Below, piece after piece: positions 52,761-62,228 of a stretch of DNA of 64,000 nucleotides (the first letter of the stretch is position 1; the number at the start of each line of letters is the position of its first letter). The position numbers and the translations under genes are program-made. This DNA is from Orientallactaga sibirica (Eukaryota > Chordata > Mammalia > Rodentia > Dipodidae). Location: assembly GCA_036365145.1 (NCBI GenBank), contig JAEOAD010000048.1:15817001-15881000 (forward strand). The letters are read 5' to 3'. Under the pieces are notes generated by a model. It had not been told where the DNA came from, searched no databases, and saw only the letters and a list, made by a program, of their open reading frames with translations.

Positions 52761-53195
52761 TAGACACCTGCTTCTTAATGTGTGGATCCAGAAATAGCCT
52801 CGTGACTGTTGAACTCCAGTGTGCTGCACAAACTCAAGAGCCAGCCAGCATCAAAGGCTCTCTGTGTGTAACAAGTGCTTGTAACACTGTCTCCCTTGGT
52901 CTGTGTTCAGGTACTGAGTATATCAGGCAGGAGTGATAACAAACTAGGTTTGCAGGGGCCTTAGGCAACCCAAAGAAAACCTGAAATTTAAACCAGACCC
53001 CAAGAACTGCAACTGAAGTACTCTGCATCCACAACCTGCTCCATCCTCCACCTAACCTCCTTGTTCTGGTTAGCATATGAAGAAGCCCCCACACACCCAC
53101 CATCACCACTACCCAAGAAAAGAACTGGTGCCACTGTGGAGAGATGGCTGGACCACAGAGGCGCTAACCTTATTTGCGGATTCATCCGTGAATGG
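52761..53195. other. No recognised feature
   Basis: Unique-looking. Overlapping minus frames (52834-53185) show no domain. Confidence 0.45.
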
Positions 53196-53278
53196 GTTCA
53201 AAGATGAACGGTCTATGTGAGGAGATGGGAGTGTTTGGAGGAGACAGGTCACTGGAGGCATGATCTGAAGGGTTTATT

Positions 53279-53321
<43 letters not shown>

Positions 53322-53655
53322 TTTTTTTTCCGAGGCAGGGTCTCGCTCTAGCTCAGGCTGACCTGGAACTCACTATGTAGTCTTAGGGTGGCCTTGAACT
53401 CACAGTGATCCTCCTACCTCTGCCTCCCAAGTGCTGGGATTAAAGGCGTGTGCCACCACGCCTGCTTCCATATGGTTAGTAGCTTTCTTCTGCCATACCC
53501 TTCTACCATGTCACAGCCTCCCCTCTGGCCCATAGCAATGGATCCAGCTGACCTTGGGCTGAAACCTCTGAAACCATGAGCCAAAATCAAGCCTTCCTCC
53601 CTCAACTTGTTTGCTCAGGTATTTTGTCACAGAAATGAAAGATTAATTGACTTAT
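53196..53655 (+). mobile_element. MaLR LTR, split by a B1
   Basis: 'gtttggaggagacaggtcac' before the B1, then 'ctttcttctgccataccctt', 'ctgaaaccatgagccaaaat', 'gtattttgtcacagaaatga' after it, fitting the MT/ORR1 poly(A)-region order. Confidence 0.75.
53274..53466 (-). mobile_element. B1 SINE with (TTTA)n tail
   Basis: TTTA array at about 53277-53322. Near-consensus body. Confidence 0.95.
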
Positions 53656-53799
53656 CCTTCCTGGGAACTTGACTTTACATTATGTAACCATAGCGCTGAT
53701 CTGTTTTGGGACTGCTTTGGGACAGTGGACGTCTTTGCTTAGGGCTGGTTTTGGATCCTTAGGTGAAGAGCACATAGGTAATGTGGAGATTCCATGGAA

Positions 53800-54325
53800 A
53801 AGGTGTTTGCATGTCCCCCCATTCATATGAGGGTAGAGCCTTCATGATGAAATTTGTGCCCTTATAAGAAGAGACCTGGGTGCTGAAGAGATGGCTCAGA
53901 GGTTAAGGCACTTGCCTGCAAAGCCTAACGACATGGGTTCGATTCCCCAGTACCCATAAAGCCAGATGCACAAAATGGCGGGCGCATGCATATGGAGTTT
54001 GTTCTCAGTAGCTGGAGGCCCTGGCATGCCCATTCTCTCTGTCTGTTTCCGCTCGGTCTCTCTCTGCTTACAAATAAATAAATAACTTTTTTTTTAATAA
54101 AAGGAGAGACGTGGAAGAAATAATCTTTCCTATACACAAGGACACAGAAAGATGTAGATGAGGAAGCAGGTCCCTGCCAGACTCTCATCTTTTGGCACTT
54201 TAGTCTTTGATTTGCAGCCTCTAGAACTATGAAATAATAAATAAATAAATAAATGAATGTTTATTGTTCATGACACTAAGTCTGTGGTATCTTCTCACAG
54301 CAGCCTGCACAGACTGAGAGGGTGG
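53800..54325 (+). mobile_element. MLT1-type LTR, split by a Dip SINE
   Basis: 'gcatgtccccccattcatat', 'tttgtgcccttataagaaga', then 'cacaaggacacagaaagatg', 'cagcctctagaactatgaaa', an AATA array (54234-54257) and 'ctgtggtatcttctcacagc'. A textbook MLT1 order. Confidence 0.82.
53879..54103 (+). mobile_element. Dip-type SINE in MLT1
   Basis: 'ggtgctgaagagatggctca' to a T/A-rich tail. Flanks 'agaagagacctgg' and 'aggagagacgtgg' are a diverged TSD. Confidence 0.93.
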
Positions 54326-54515
54326 GCATGTGGGGTCTCTGGTGAGCACTGTGCTAAAGCGTGTTTTCTAAGATCCATTAAGAAGCAGTTTCTGCTTGTG
54401 GTTGATGATCCTAGGATCCTAAAATCTATGGCTATCTAGGAAATCACCCCAGATATATGTAAATGTTAGATCTCTTGCTCCATTTTGGGACCTTTCATTC
54501 AAAATGCAGCTTGTG

Positions 54516-54736
54516 AAAAAAAAAAAAAGAGAATATTTTAGAGGGCTTACTTAGTGATTAAGGCACCTGCCTACAAAGCCTAAAAACCTGAGTTAGATTC
54601 CCTGGTGCCCACGTAAAGCCAGATGCACAGAGTGGCGCGTGTGCCTGGAGTTCCTTTGTAACAGCTGGAGGCCCTGGCATGCCCCTTCTCTCTCTCTCTC
54701 TTCTGCTTGCAAATAAATAAAAAAAATTAAAAGAAA
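54516..54736 (+). mobile_element. Dip-type SINE with altered head and perfect TSD
   Basis: TSD 'aaaatgcagcttgtg' at 54501-54515 and 54737-54751. Instead of the 'ggctggagagatgg' head it starts with an A run and 'gagaatattttagagggctt', so the A-box region is disturbed. Confidence 0.93.
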
Positions 54737-54751
54737 AAAATGCAGCTTGTG

Positions 54752-55047
54752 GAAAAGCAGCTATGCATAAGGAATTCAGGGAGCAAATCGGAGAGGAGGA
54801 AGGAAGAAAAAGAAAGCCGGTTTTCTCTGAGGACTCTAACAGGCAGCAGAGCCTAGAGGGAAGAAGGTTATAAATAGCTGAGCAAATACATAAACAAGAC
54901 GCTCAATTAAGGAAGGTGTTAATGTTTTGAGCCAGCTTGGGCCAGCTGACACACACAGGTGCCCCTCCCCCGAGGTTAAATCTGTTTATGTATAGTCCCT
55001 GAATCCCTCCACAAATCATCTTGGACTTCAGAGGACTGGCCTTTCTC
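54752..55047. other. No recognised feature
   Basis: Unique-looking, slightly purine-rich. Confidence 0.5.
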
Positions 55048-55061
55048 AGCCAAGGTATTTT

Positions 55062-55555
55062 TTTTAATTTTTTTATTGACAAATTCTGTACTTACAGACA
55101 ATAAACCATGATATTTCCCTCCCCCCCATTCCCCTTCAGAACTCCACTCTCCATCATATCCCTTCCCTCTCTCCATTAGTCTCTCTTTTAATTTGATGTC
55201 ATCATCTTTTTCTCCTACTATGAGGGTTTTGTGAAGGTATTGCTGGGCACTGCGAGGTCATGGATATCGAGGCCAATTTCTGTCTGGACAGTTGCATTGT
55301 AAGAAGTCATACCCTTCCTTTGGCTCTTACATTCTTTTCGCCCCCTCCCACCTCCTCCGCAATGGACTCTGAGCCTTAGAGGGTGTGATAGAGGTGTTTC
55401 ACTGCTGGACACTCCTCCGTCCCTTCTTCTCAGCACTATGTTGCCTTTTGGGTCATCCCAGTGATCATCGCCATCTGAAAAGAGAAGCTTCTCTAACCAG
55501 AGGCGAGAGAAGCATTAATATGTGAATATGAACATGAAGTGTAGAGCTTTCAGTT
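55062..55555 (-). mobile_element. 5'-truncated L1 insertion, 494 bp, perfect TSD
   Basis: 'agccaaggtatttt' at 55048-55061 and 55556-55569. The element is only 3' UTR, from poly(T) through 'ttattgacaaattctgtact' and the C-rich tract to 'aacatgaagtgtagagcttt'. A defined young-looking insertion of the L1 family also seen at 29383 and 62473. Confidence 0.92.
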
Positions 55556-55569
55556 AGCCAAGGTATTTT

Positions 55570-56530
55570 GACAGTCTTCTCATTCTACCAGGGCTCTGAG
55601 TCTAGGGCAGTGGGCTTCCTGAGAGTCCTTCTGCCCGGTCTTCCAGTAAGTATTTGCTGAGTGGAATGGGCAGGAGAGGGCCTGAGCAGCCAGGCCTGCC
55701 TTCCTGCCTGCCATACCGATGAACACACTTGGGGTGTGAGTCCTCTAAATGGGGCAGTGATTTTCCACACTTGGAAACCTCCCTCAGTCTATTCCTGACA
55801 GCAAGAACAGGTTTGTCCATGCTCCAATGACCAAGTCCAGCAAGAGGGGCCCTGCTGTGATGGACCTGGGCTGTAGAGGACCTACGTGACAAAAATAAAT
55901 AAATCAAATCAAATCAAAACCCCTCGCTAAGGAACACAATTGCCTCTCTCCCTCAGCACTCGGCACTGTTCTGGCTAGAGGGTCCCATCCCAAATCTTCA
56001 CTCCCGAGACTAACTCAGCCACTCGGGCCCTAGGGAGACACTTCACCCTCCCATTCCATGCCCACAGATTAAAGGGCAGGGGCACTGCTGTAACTATTCA
56101 TGACACCAGAGAATCTATTTCTTCAGAGCACAGACGTGATTTGAGCTACAAAGGCTTCTACATAAAGAAAAAAACCAAAAACGTGTCAAATCCTTCCCCG
56201 CAGCATAAATGCAATTGTTTCTCGCCTAGCAGATCTCATTTCCTTGGAGGCTAACACCTGTCTGTTCCTTCTTCCTTAAATTCCAAGCCCTGGGTACGAG
56301 AAGATACCGGGACATCCTCGTACATTTGTGTGCGTAGGTTGAAACTTCACATATGCAAAGGTGAGCCTTACTTACCTTCGGTCTGACTAGGTGGATGTTG
56401 CTGGAATTGTACATGGCATTATTTTCATGACATTTAATGAGATACAATTACTCTTTTAAAGCTGTAAAAAAATAATTACAGCTCTATTTAAATAACTTTC
56501 GCTTTTCATGTTCATGAATTTTAATTGGTT
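55570..56530. other. Repeat-poor AT-rich stretch, no gene
   Basis: About 960 bp without a named repeat, apart from AAATC-like units near 55897. The right part is AT-rich with 'catatgcaaag' (octamer-like) at 56349 and several TAATT motifs. An 8 bp inverted repeat AGCTGTAA/TTACAGCT (56460-56483, 8 bp loop) sits there. Candidate conserved non-coding DNA. Confidence 0.4.
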
Positions 56531-56545
56531 TGCTTTTGAATTTTT

Positions 56546-56774
56546 TTTTTTTTTTTTGGAGAGAGGGAGAGGGAGACACATAAAGAATGGGCACACCAGC
56601 GGCCTCTCAGCTGCTATGAACAAACTCCAGATGCGTGCACCCCCTTGTGGGTAAGTGCAGCATTACACCCTTGCGTCACATTGCATCTGGCTAAACATGG
56701 GACCTGGAGATTGGAACTGGCGTTCTTAGGCTTAGCAGGCAGGCGCCTTAACTGCTAAGCCATCTCTCTAGCCC
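56546..56774 (-). mobile_element. Dip long-subfamily SINE with perfect TSD
   Basis: 'tgcttttgaattttt' at 56531-56545 and 56775-56789. Long insert present, single 'gagattggaactggc'. Confidence 0.96.
56637..56650 (-). promoter_or_regulatory. CTCF-like core in long Dip SINE
   Basis: The minus strand reads CCACAAGGGGGTGC, one change from the best copies. Confidence 0.4.
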
Positions 56775-56789
56775 TGCTTTTGAATTTTT

Positions 56790-57285
56790 ATAGATGACTT
56801 TGGAATTTTAGGGGAAAACACCCTTTGTGAAAACACAAATCCATTTTGTTTTATTTCTGGTAAGAAATCTTGCCAAATGTTGCCTATTTTTAATACAATT
56901 TTATGTTTTTTTAATTCTTTGAATCATTTAGCTTAAGTGGCTTGTTATACGTAGAAGATGTGTGAATAGAGAGCTCAGAAGGAAATGAAGAAAAATGACC
57001 AGCAGAAAATCAAGGTGACCATCTGCTTAAATTCTGAAGAACTTGAGACAATAGAATTCACCCTTTATCTGGTGATTAAGAGCCACTTAATGATCAGAGA
57101 CAAATGTGACCCATTCTTTATTTACTAAGATTCGATTACCCATAGCAAGACAATACTGTAATAAAATTGATTATTCAAAACAGGTCAATAAGATCCCTAA
57201 AACACATACCTTTTCACTCTAGGACGATTTAGTTACTACTCAGTACTCAGAACAATAATTGTGCAAAGGGTTTTGTTCATGCACT
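56790..57285. other. Repeat-poor AT-rich DNA, no gene
   Basis: Continues the AT-rich character of 56.1-56.5 kb on the other side of a SINE. No coding frame. Confidence 0.45.
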
Positions 57286-57377
57286 TGTAAGAGTCCTATA
57301 TATGCCCGGGCTTGTCCTGGTGTAATGGGGTGCTTAGGGTCCAGGAAAGTCCTTGAACCCCAATCCCTAGGTTTATT

Positions 57378-57640
57378 TCTAATTTTTTAATTATATTTTT
57401 GGAGAGAGACACAGAGAGAGAGAGAGGAAGACAGAGATGGGCACGCCAGCAGTGTCTCAGCTGCTGCGAACAAAATCCAGATGTGTGCACCCCCTTGTGG
57501 TCAAGTGCGGCATTGCGCCCTTGCGTCACTTTGCATCTGGCTAAACGTGGGACCTGGAGATTGGGACCGCTGGAGATTGGAACCAGTGTTCTTAGGCTTA
57601 GGAGGCAGGCACCTTAACCCCTAAGCCATCTCTCCAGCCC
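57378..57640 (-). mobile_element. Dip long-subfamily SINE with 16 bp duplication
   Basis: Tandem 'gagattgggaccgct'/'gagattggaaccagt'. TSD 'atttctaatttt' on both sides. Inserted into the LTR-like segment. Confidence 0.95.
57487..57500 (-). promoter_or_regulatory. CTCF-like core in long Dip SINE
   Basis: The minus strand reads CCACAAGGGGGTGC. Confidence 0.4.
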
Positions 57641-58393
57641 TCATTTCTAATTTTAATCACAGAATTGAATAAAAAAATTGAGAAGGATAATTATTAAATT
57701 ATTATATTTATTGAGGGAAGTACAGAACCAAGGAAAGGCACCCACGTGGCTAGAGATCCCATGTGAAGTTCCTGGAAAAACTGTGGAAAGAGATGAGAGA
57801 AAAGAAAGTTCTAGGAGCTTCTGCCATGTGGGGAGCTGGAGGGGATAAAGAACCCATGTGGAGAGTAGTGAGAACGTCATACTGTCATGCCAGCTCAACC
57901 TGGCTGGGCCCAGGCCCAGCCAAGGGAAAAATTCACCCACAGTTGGAAGTCCTCAAGTGGTCAGAGAGCCTGCCCTCCCCTTGCAAAGCTATTTATAGCC
58001 GCATAGTGGTGGGCTATCTCCCGGCTCAGGTGAACCAGAGGGCCAGCTGGTTGGTTAGGGCTAGGGGCTGTCTCAGGAAGAGGCTAACCCTGACACCAAG
58101 TTCCAGGGACTAAACTTGACCAACCACAATATTTAAATCCTATGAAACACCTCCCTCCCAGGAGGGGTCCTGATTGTGGAGAAACAGGTCTAGGGAACTA
58201 GGCAAGAGATAAGAAGTCAGGTCATCTTTGAATTCTAGCAAGTGCAGACTTTCCTGCCTTTTTTTTTTTTTAACCTTCAGGGGTCCAGTCACCCTCACTG
58301 TACCCCCTCTCACTGGGCCTTCTAGGTCCCAGTCACCATACCTACTTTGTGTGAGGTCAGTGGGTGCTGACTCCCACAGCTTCACTCTGGCAC

Positions 58394-58585
58394 CAGACTC
58401 AGGGCCACACATCACTGGAGCAGTCCTGCCTTGGAACATTCCAGACTCAGGGCCACACATCACTGGAGCAGTCCTGCCTTGGAACATTCCAGACTCAGGG
58501 CCACACATCACTGGAGCAGTCCTGCCTTGGAACATTCCAGACTCAGGGCCACACATCACTGGAGCAGTCCTGCCTTGGAACATTC
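58394..58585 (+). repeat. Perfect 48 bp x 4 minisatellite
   Basis: Units start at 58394, 58442, 58490 and 58538, each beginning 'cagactcagggccacacatc' and ending 'cttggaacattc'. By eye all four are identical. As 48 is a multiple of 3, open frames of 112-147 codons with a 16-residue repeat appear on both strands, which is a by-product. Confidence 0.96.
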
Positions 58586-58659
58586 CAACTCAAGCTATAC
58601 AGCAACAACAGAGCCAGCCAAGAGCCGAGCCCGGTAGTGTCTCAAAGTTCCCAAGTTGT

Positions 58660-58908
58660 CTGTGTTAGTTTCTTTTCTGTTGATGTGACACAAATTACTT
58701 GACAGGAAGGACCTGGTGGGGGGGGGGGGGAGGGAAGGACTTATTTTGGCTCACAGATTCCCTCCACAGTTACTTGGCCATCTTGCTGTCAGGATCGTGT
58801 CACAGAGGAGTCTTCACCTCATGGAAGACAGAAAGCTGAGGGAGCAACCGCGGAGGGGTCACGTTGTTACTGTCCTAGCAGAAGCGGAGATAGAGTCACT
58901 TAGGCCTT
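58660..58908 (-). mobile_element. MaLR-type LTR fragment
   Basis: 'tgttagtttcttttctgttg', 'aaggacttattttggctcac', 'tgtcaggatcgtgtcacaga' and 'cctcatggaagacagaaagc' follow MaLR LTRs in reverse. A G12 run lies near 58717. Confidence 0.6.
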
Positions 58909-58927
58909 TTGGTTTTCGGGCAGTTTT

Positions 58928-59151
58928 TTTTTTTTTAATTTTTTAAAATTTTATTTATTTATTTATTTGCAAGCAGAGAGAGAGATAGAAGAGCAGCAGA
59001 CAGAGAGAATGGGCACGCCAGGGCCTCTAGCCACTGCAAACGAACTCCAGATGCATCTTGTGCATCTAGCTTACGTGGGTCCTGGAGAATCGAACCAGGA
59101 TCCTTTGACTTCGAAGGCAAATGCCTTAACCACTGAGCCATTTTCCAGCCC
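58928..59151 (-). mobile_element. Dip-type SINE within a shared target site
   Basis: Short type with a shortened body ('gatgcatcttgtgcatctag'). Together with the next element it lies between 'tggttttcgggcagtttt' (58910-58927) and 'tggtttttgggcagtttt' (59408-59425). Confidence 0.93.
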
Positions 59152-59407
59152 TAAATTTTATTATTATTATTATTTTTATTTATTTTTGGAGAGAGAGACA
59201 GAGAGGGAGAGGGAGACAGAAATGGGCGCGCCAGCAGTCTCTCAGCTGCTGTGAACAAAATCCAGATGTGTGCCCCCCCTTGTGGTCAAGTACGACATTG
59301 CGCCCTTGCGTCACTTTGCATCTGGCTAAACGTGGGACCTGGAGATTGGAACTGGGTTCTTAGGCTTAGCAGGCAGGCACCTTAGCTGCTAAGCCATCTC
59401 TCCAGCC
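59152..59407 (-). mobile_element. Dip long-subfamily SINE within a shared target site
   Basis: Long insert, single 'gagattggaactgggt'. It probably inserted first; the short copy then entered its T/A-rich tail (TTA array at 59157-59174). Confidence 0.93.
59272..59285 (-). promoter_or_regulatory. CTCF-like core in long Dip SINE, altered
   Basis: The minus strand reads CCACAAGGGGGGGC. The G run has replaced the final GC context, so it is a weaker match. Confidence 0.3.
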
Positions 59408-59425
59408 TGGTTTTTGGGCAGTTTT

Positions 59426-59653
59426 AACAATGGTCCCCAAGAAATTGGAATTTCCCGAGGAATTTTGTGCTGGCAAATGGAAAAGAGAACTTATCAAGCA
59501 GAAAGAGATTGCACACCGTATTGACAACTTGTCAGAGCACCTCGCAGGAGGGACAGGAGCAGAGGCAGTGACAATGGGGGCTAAGCTTCTTCAGAGGCTT
59601 CCAGGGCCCAGCCTCTGACCCCAGCAACTCCAGCTAGCAAGCCATGGCCAGGA
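59426..59653. other. Possible continuation of MaLR flank
   Basis: Resumes the text interrupted at 58927. No gene recognised. Confidence 0.4.
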
Positions 59654-59669
59654 GAAAAGACACATTTTA

Positions 59670-59839
59670 TTTATTTATTTGTTTGTTTGTTTGTTTTGGT
59701 TTTTTGAGGTAGGGTCTCAGTAGCTCAGGCTGACCTGGCATTCACTCTGTAGTCTCAGGGTGGCCTCGAACTCACGGTGGTCCGCCTACCTCTGCCTCCC
59801 GAATGCTGGGATTAAAGGCATGCGCCACCACACCTGGCT
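59670..59839 (-). mobile_element. B1 SINE with TSD
   Basis: 'gaaaagacacatttta' (59654-59669) and 'gaaaagacatatttta' (59840-59855). TTTA/TTTG tail. Confidence 0.96.
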
Positions 59840-59855
59840 GAAAAGACATATTTTA

Positions 59856-60445
59856 GATGTCAGCCACTTGTACTAAGTTGACCTTGGATGCAGAGGAAAG
59901 ATTAAATAGTCTCACTGCTGGAATCAGTTCCATTCCAGGGCCTTCTCTTCCCGCTTCAGCCATCATCAGCTACTTTTTTTTTTTTTTTTAAAAACCTCTG
60001 TTGGGTGAATCAGAGAAATGAATATTTAGACTTTGTTTTCTGTTAGAATTTGTGGTAAAAACAGAGGTACCCCAGAAAAAACTGCTTCTTGAGTTCAAGA
60101 CTTTATTTTAATGGGAGAGAGAGAGTGAAGGGAGAGGAGGAGAGAGAGAGAGAGAGAGAGAGAGAGGGAAGAAGAGAGGTACAAAGAAGGAAACAGGGGA
60201 GAGAGAAAAGAGAGGTGGATGCACAAAGGAGAGAGCAAGAGGGGTCCTGACAGTGAGAGAGGACCAGAGAGAAAGTTTTATGGGAAGAGGAAGCAAAGTG
60301 GCCTGCAAGGGAGGGAGGGACCTTGGGTGATGAGCTGAGATCAGGGCTCTGGGAAGTGGCATTTTCCTCTTTTCAGGCCAGAGTCCTCCTCAATTACCAC
60401 TCACATGAGGTGGTCCCAGATTCTCAGTCCTAGTGTGAATGTGAC
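59856..60445. other. Purine-rich tract and unique DNA
   Basis: 60112-60230 is a GA/GGA-rich tract with (GA)n of about 13 units at 60140-60166. The Leu/Ser/Pro frame on the minus strand over it is an artefact. Nothing else recognised. Confidence 0.6.
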
Positions 60446-60688
60446 TCACATACAAGGAGGGAGGAGGAGGGAGGGAGGTGCAGATGGAGAAAGCTTTCTG
60501 GGCCTCTTCCACAGAGAGTCTCCTCTTTGCTGTAACCTGCCTACCTGATGTTTCCACCAATGCACTGGAAGAACGTCTTGATTTATGACTTCATTTTGTT
60601 CTGTAACTAAAACTTTCATGAGATTGTTAACACATTGGACCATGGTATTTTGGGCAATCTGAATCTGTGTTCCTGGGCCATTGTTCAT
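60446..60688 (-). other. Unexplained short open frame
   Basis: 80 codons. The stretch of about 48 residues up to 'PVHWWKHQ' has protein-like composition and is followed by 'cag|gtaggc', a possible splice donor. A stop codon sits directly upstream of the ATG and no acceptor is seen. It could be an old ERV or host exon scrap, or chance. No family recognised. Confidence 0.2.
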
Positions 60689-60734
60689 TCATCTTTGGCT
60701 CCTAAACAAACTCTCTCTTTCTCTCTCTCTCTCT

Positions 60735-60883
60735 CTTTTGGTTTTTTAGGGTAGGGTCTTACTATAGCCCAGGCTGACCTGGAATTTACTATGTAGTCTC
60801 AGGCTGGCCTTGAACTCATGGAGATACTCCTACCTCTGCATTCCGAGTGCTAGGATTAAAGATGTGTGTCACCACACCCAGCT
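60735..60883 (-). mobile_element. B1 SINE
   Basis: Flanks 'ctaaacaaactctc' and 'ctaaactatctc' suggest a TSD. Ends 'accacacccagct'. Confidence 0.93.
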
Positions 60884-61169
60884 AAACTATCTCTTATTCT
60901 CTTTGAGGTGAGAGCTGTGCTTTTTGTGTCAACAAAGGATACCAATCTTTTCCCTAACATTAGAGTCTAGTTAGAAATAGCAAATTACTGCACATGTTTT
61001 ATAAAAACTGGAGACCCCCTACAAATTCAAGCACTGCCTTGGTTTTACTTTTAAAGCTATATAATTTCACTTGTGAGTGTGTTTGATAAGTAGAAACTCT
61101 GGTCTCTTTGAAAAAAAAAAAAGAGAGTTTATTATCCATTATTTACTAAGGCCTGAAATTGGTGAGAGC
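60884..61169. other. No recognised feature
   Basis: AT-rich unique-looking DNA with an A11 run near 61111. Confidence 0.5.
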
Positions 61170-61319
61170 TTTTTTTTTTTTTTTTTTTTTTTTAGGGTCT
61201 CACTCTAGCCCAGGCTGACCTGGAATTCACTCTGTAGTCTCAGGGTGGTCTTGAACTCATGGCAGTCCTCCTACCTCTGCTTCCTGAGTGCTGGGATTGA
61301 AGGTGTGCACCACCACTCC
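61170..61319 (-). mobile_element. B1 SINE, head clipped
   Basis: T23-type tail, near-complete body, but it ends at 'caccaccactcc' without 'acgcccggct'. Confidence 0.93.
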
Positions 61320-61648
61320 TTTTTTTTTTTAAACAGTGACATACCTTAAGGTTCTGAGCATGAAAGCATGAAAAAGGGTAAACAGGCTTTCTTCTTGTCC
61401 CAACGCAGGACTATTATAAGAGGCACCTTGGAGTTTAATACTGTGGTTAAAGCCAACATTGGAAATTGCCTATGCTGTTCTGTCTTTCCAATTAGTTAAG
61501 CTGTTTCCCACCCTCTCAAGAATGTGCTTTTCTTTGTAGGTTTTTCTTTATTCTGACAATTGTCAAACTTTCAAATAATGGATCTAGAAATAGGCAGGCA
61601 ACTTTCCTAGATCAAGAAATGTGATGCTGCTAGAATAAAACTCAAAGG
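61320..61648. other. No recognised feature
   Basis: About 330 bp of unique-looking DNA after a T10 run. Confidence 0.5.
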
Positions 61649-62226
61649 GCTGGAGAGATGACTCAGTCGTTAAAGGCACTTGCTTGACAACCCAGATTTC
61701 ATCCCCCAGTCCCCACATGAGCATGATGCACAGAGTGGTGCATTGTTACAGTCAGCTCTTCCTCGTTGAGACAAACACCCAACCAGAGGCACCCTATGGG
61801 AACAAAGTGTTTATTTCAGGCTTACAAATCCAGGGACCACCACAAATGGTGGAAGAAGCAGACTCCCTTTCATAGAACCAAACAGAGAGCGACACCAGCA
61901 ATAACCAGCACCACAAAACCCACCAGAGTTCAAACTGCTCTCCACATACCTTAGGGCTGGACTCAAGATCCACCTCCAAACACACCATAGGGCCGGACTC
62001 CAAGATCTGCCCCCAGTAACATATGTCTTCCCCATTAGGGTTCTGTCTGCTGGAGACTCAAGAGTCAACCCACAGTTGATGGGGCCTTATATTGAAACCA
62101 CCACACGCATGCATCTGAAGTTTGTTTGTAGTGACAAGAGGTCCTGCCATGGCCATTTCTCCCCTGCCCTTCACACTCTCTCTCTCCTTTTCTCTCTCTT
62201 CCTGCTTGCAAATAAATAAAAATACT
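61649..62226 (+). mobile_element. Dip-type SINE split by a solo LTR
   Basis: First part 61649-61743 (head to 'cagagtggtgcat'), second part from 62106/62111 ('gcatctgaagtttgtttgta') to a CT block and AAATAAATAAA tail at 62226. The two halves join without loss once the LTR and one 5 bp target copy are removed. Confidence 0.93.
61744..62105 (-). mobile_element. Solo MaLR-type LTR nested in a Dip SINE
   Basis: 362 bp with TG...CA ends: plus strand 'tgttacagtcagctcttcc' to 'tgaaaccaccaca'. Flanked by TGCAT (61739-61743) and CGCAT (62106-62110), a 5 bp TSD with one change. No internal retroviral sequence. Confidence 0.85.
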
Positions 62227-62228
62227 TT

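Larger units (their letters stand above)
57286..58140 (-). mobile_element. ERV-like LTR, minus strand, split by a SINE
   Basis: Minus strand: 'gctataaatagctttgcaag' (TATA, about 57979-57998), then 'cctcaataaatataa' (poly(A)-signal region, about 57705-57719). U3-like text runs to about 58140. Family and exact ends unknown; no gag/pol seen. Confidence 0.45.

Noticed and set aside
58140..58702. 147- and 146-codon frames with a 16-residue repeat on opposite strands
   Set aside because: A 48 bp tandem unit keeps all frames without stops open. No start context, splice sites or homology support a protein.
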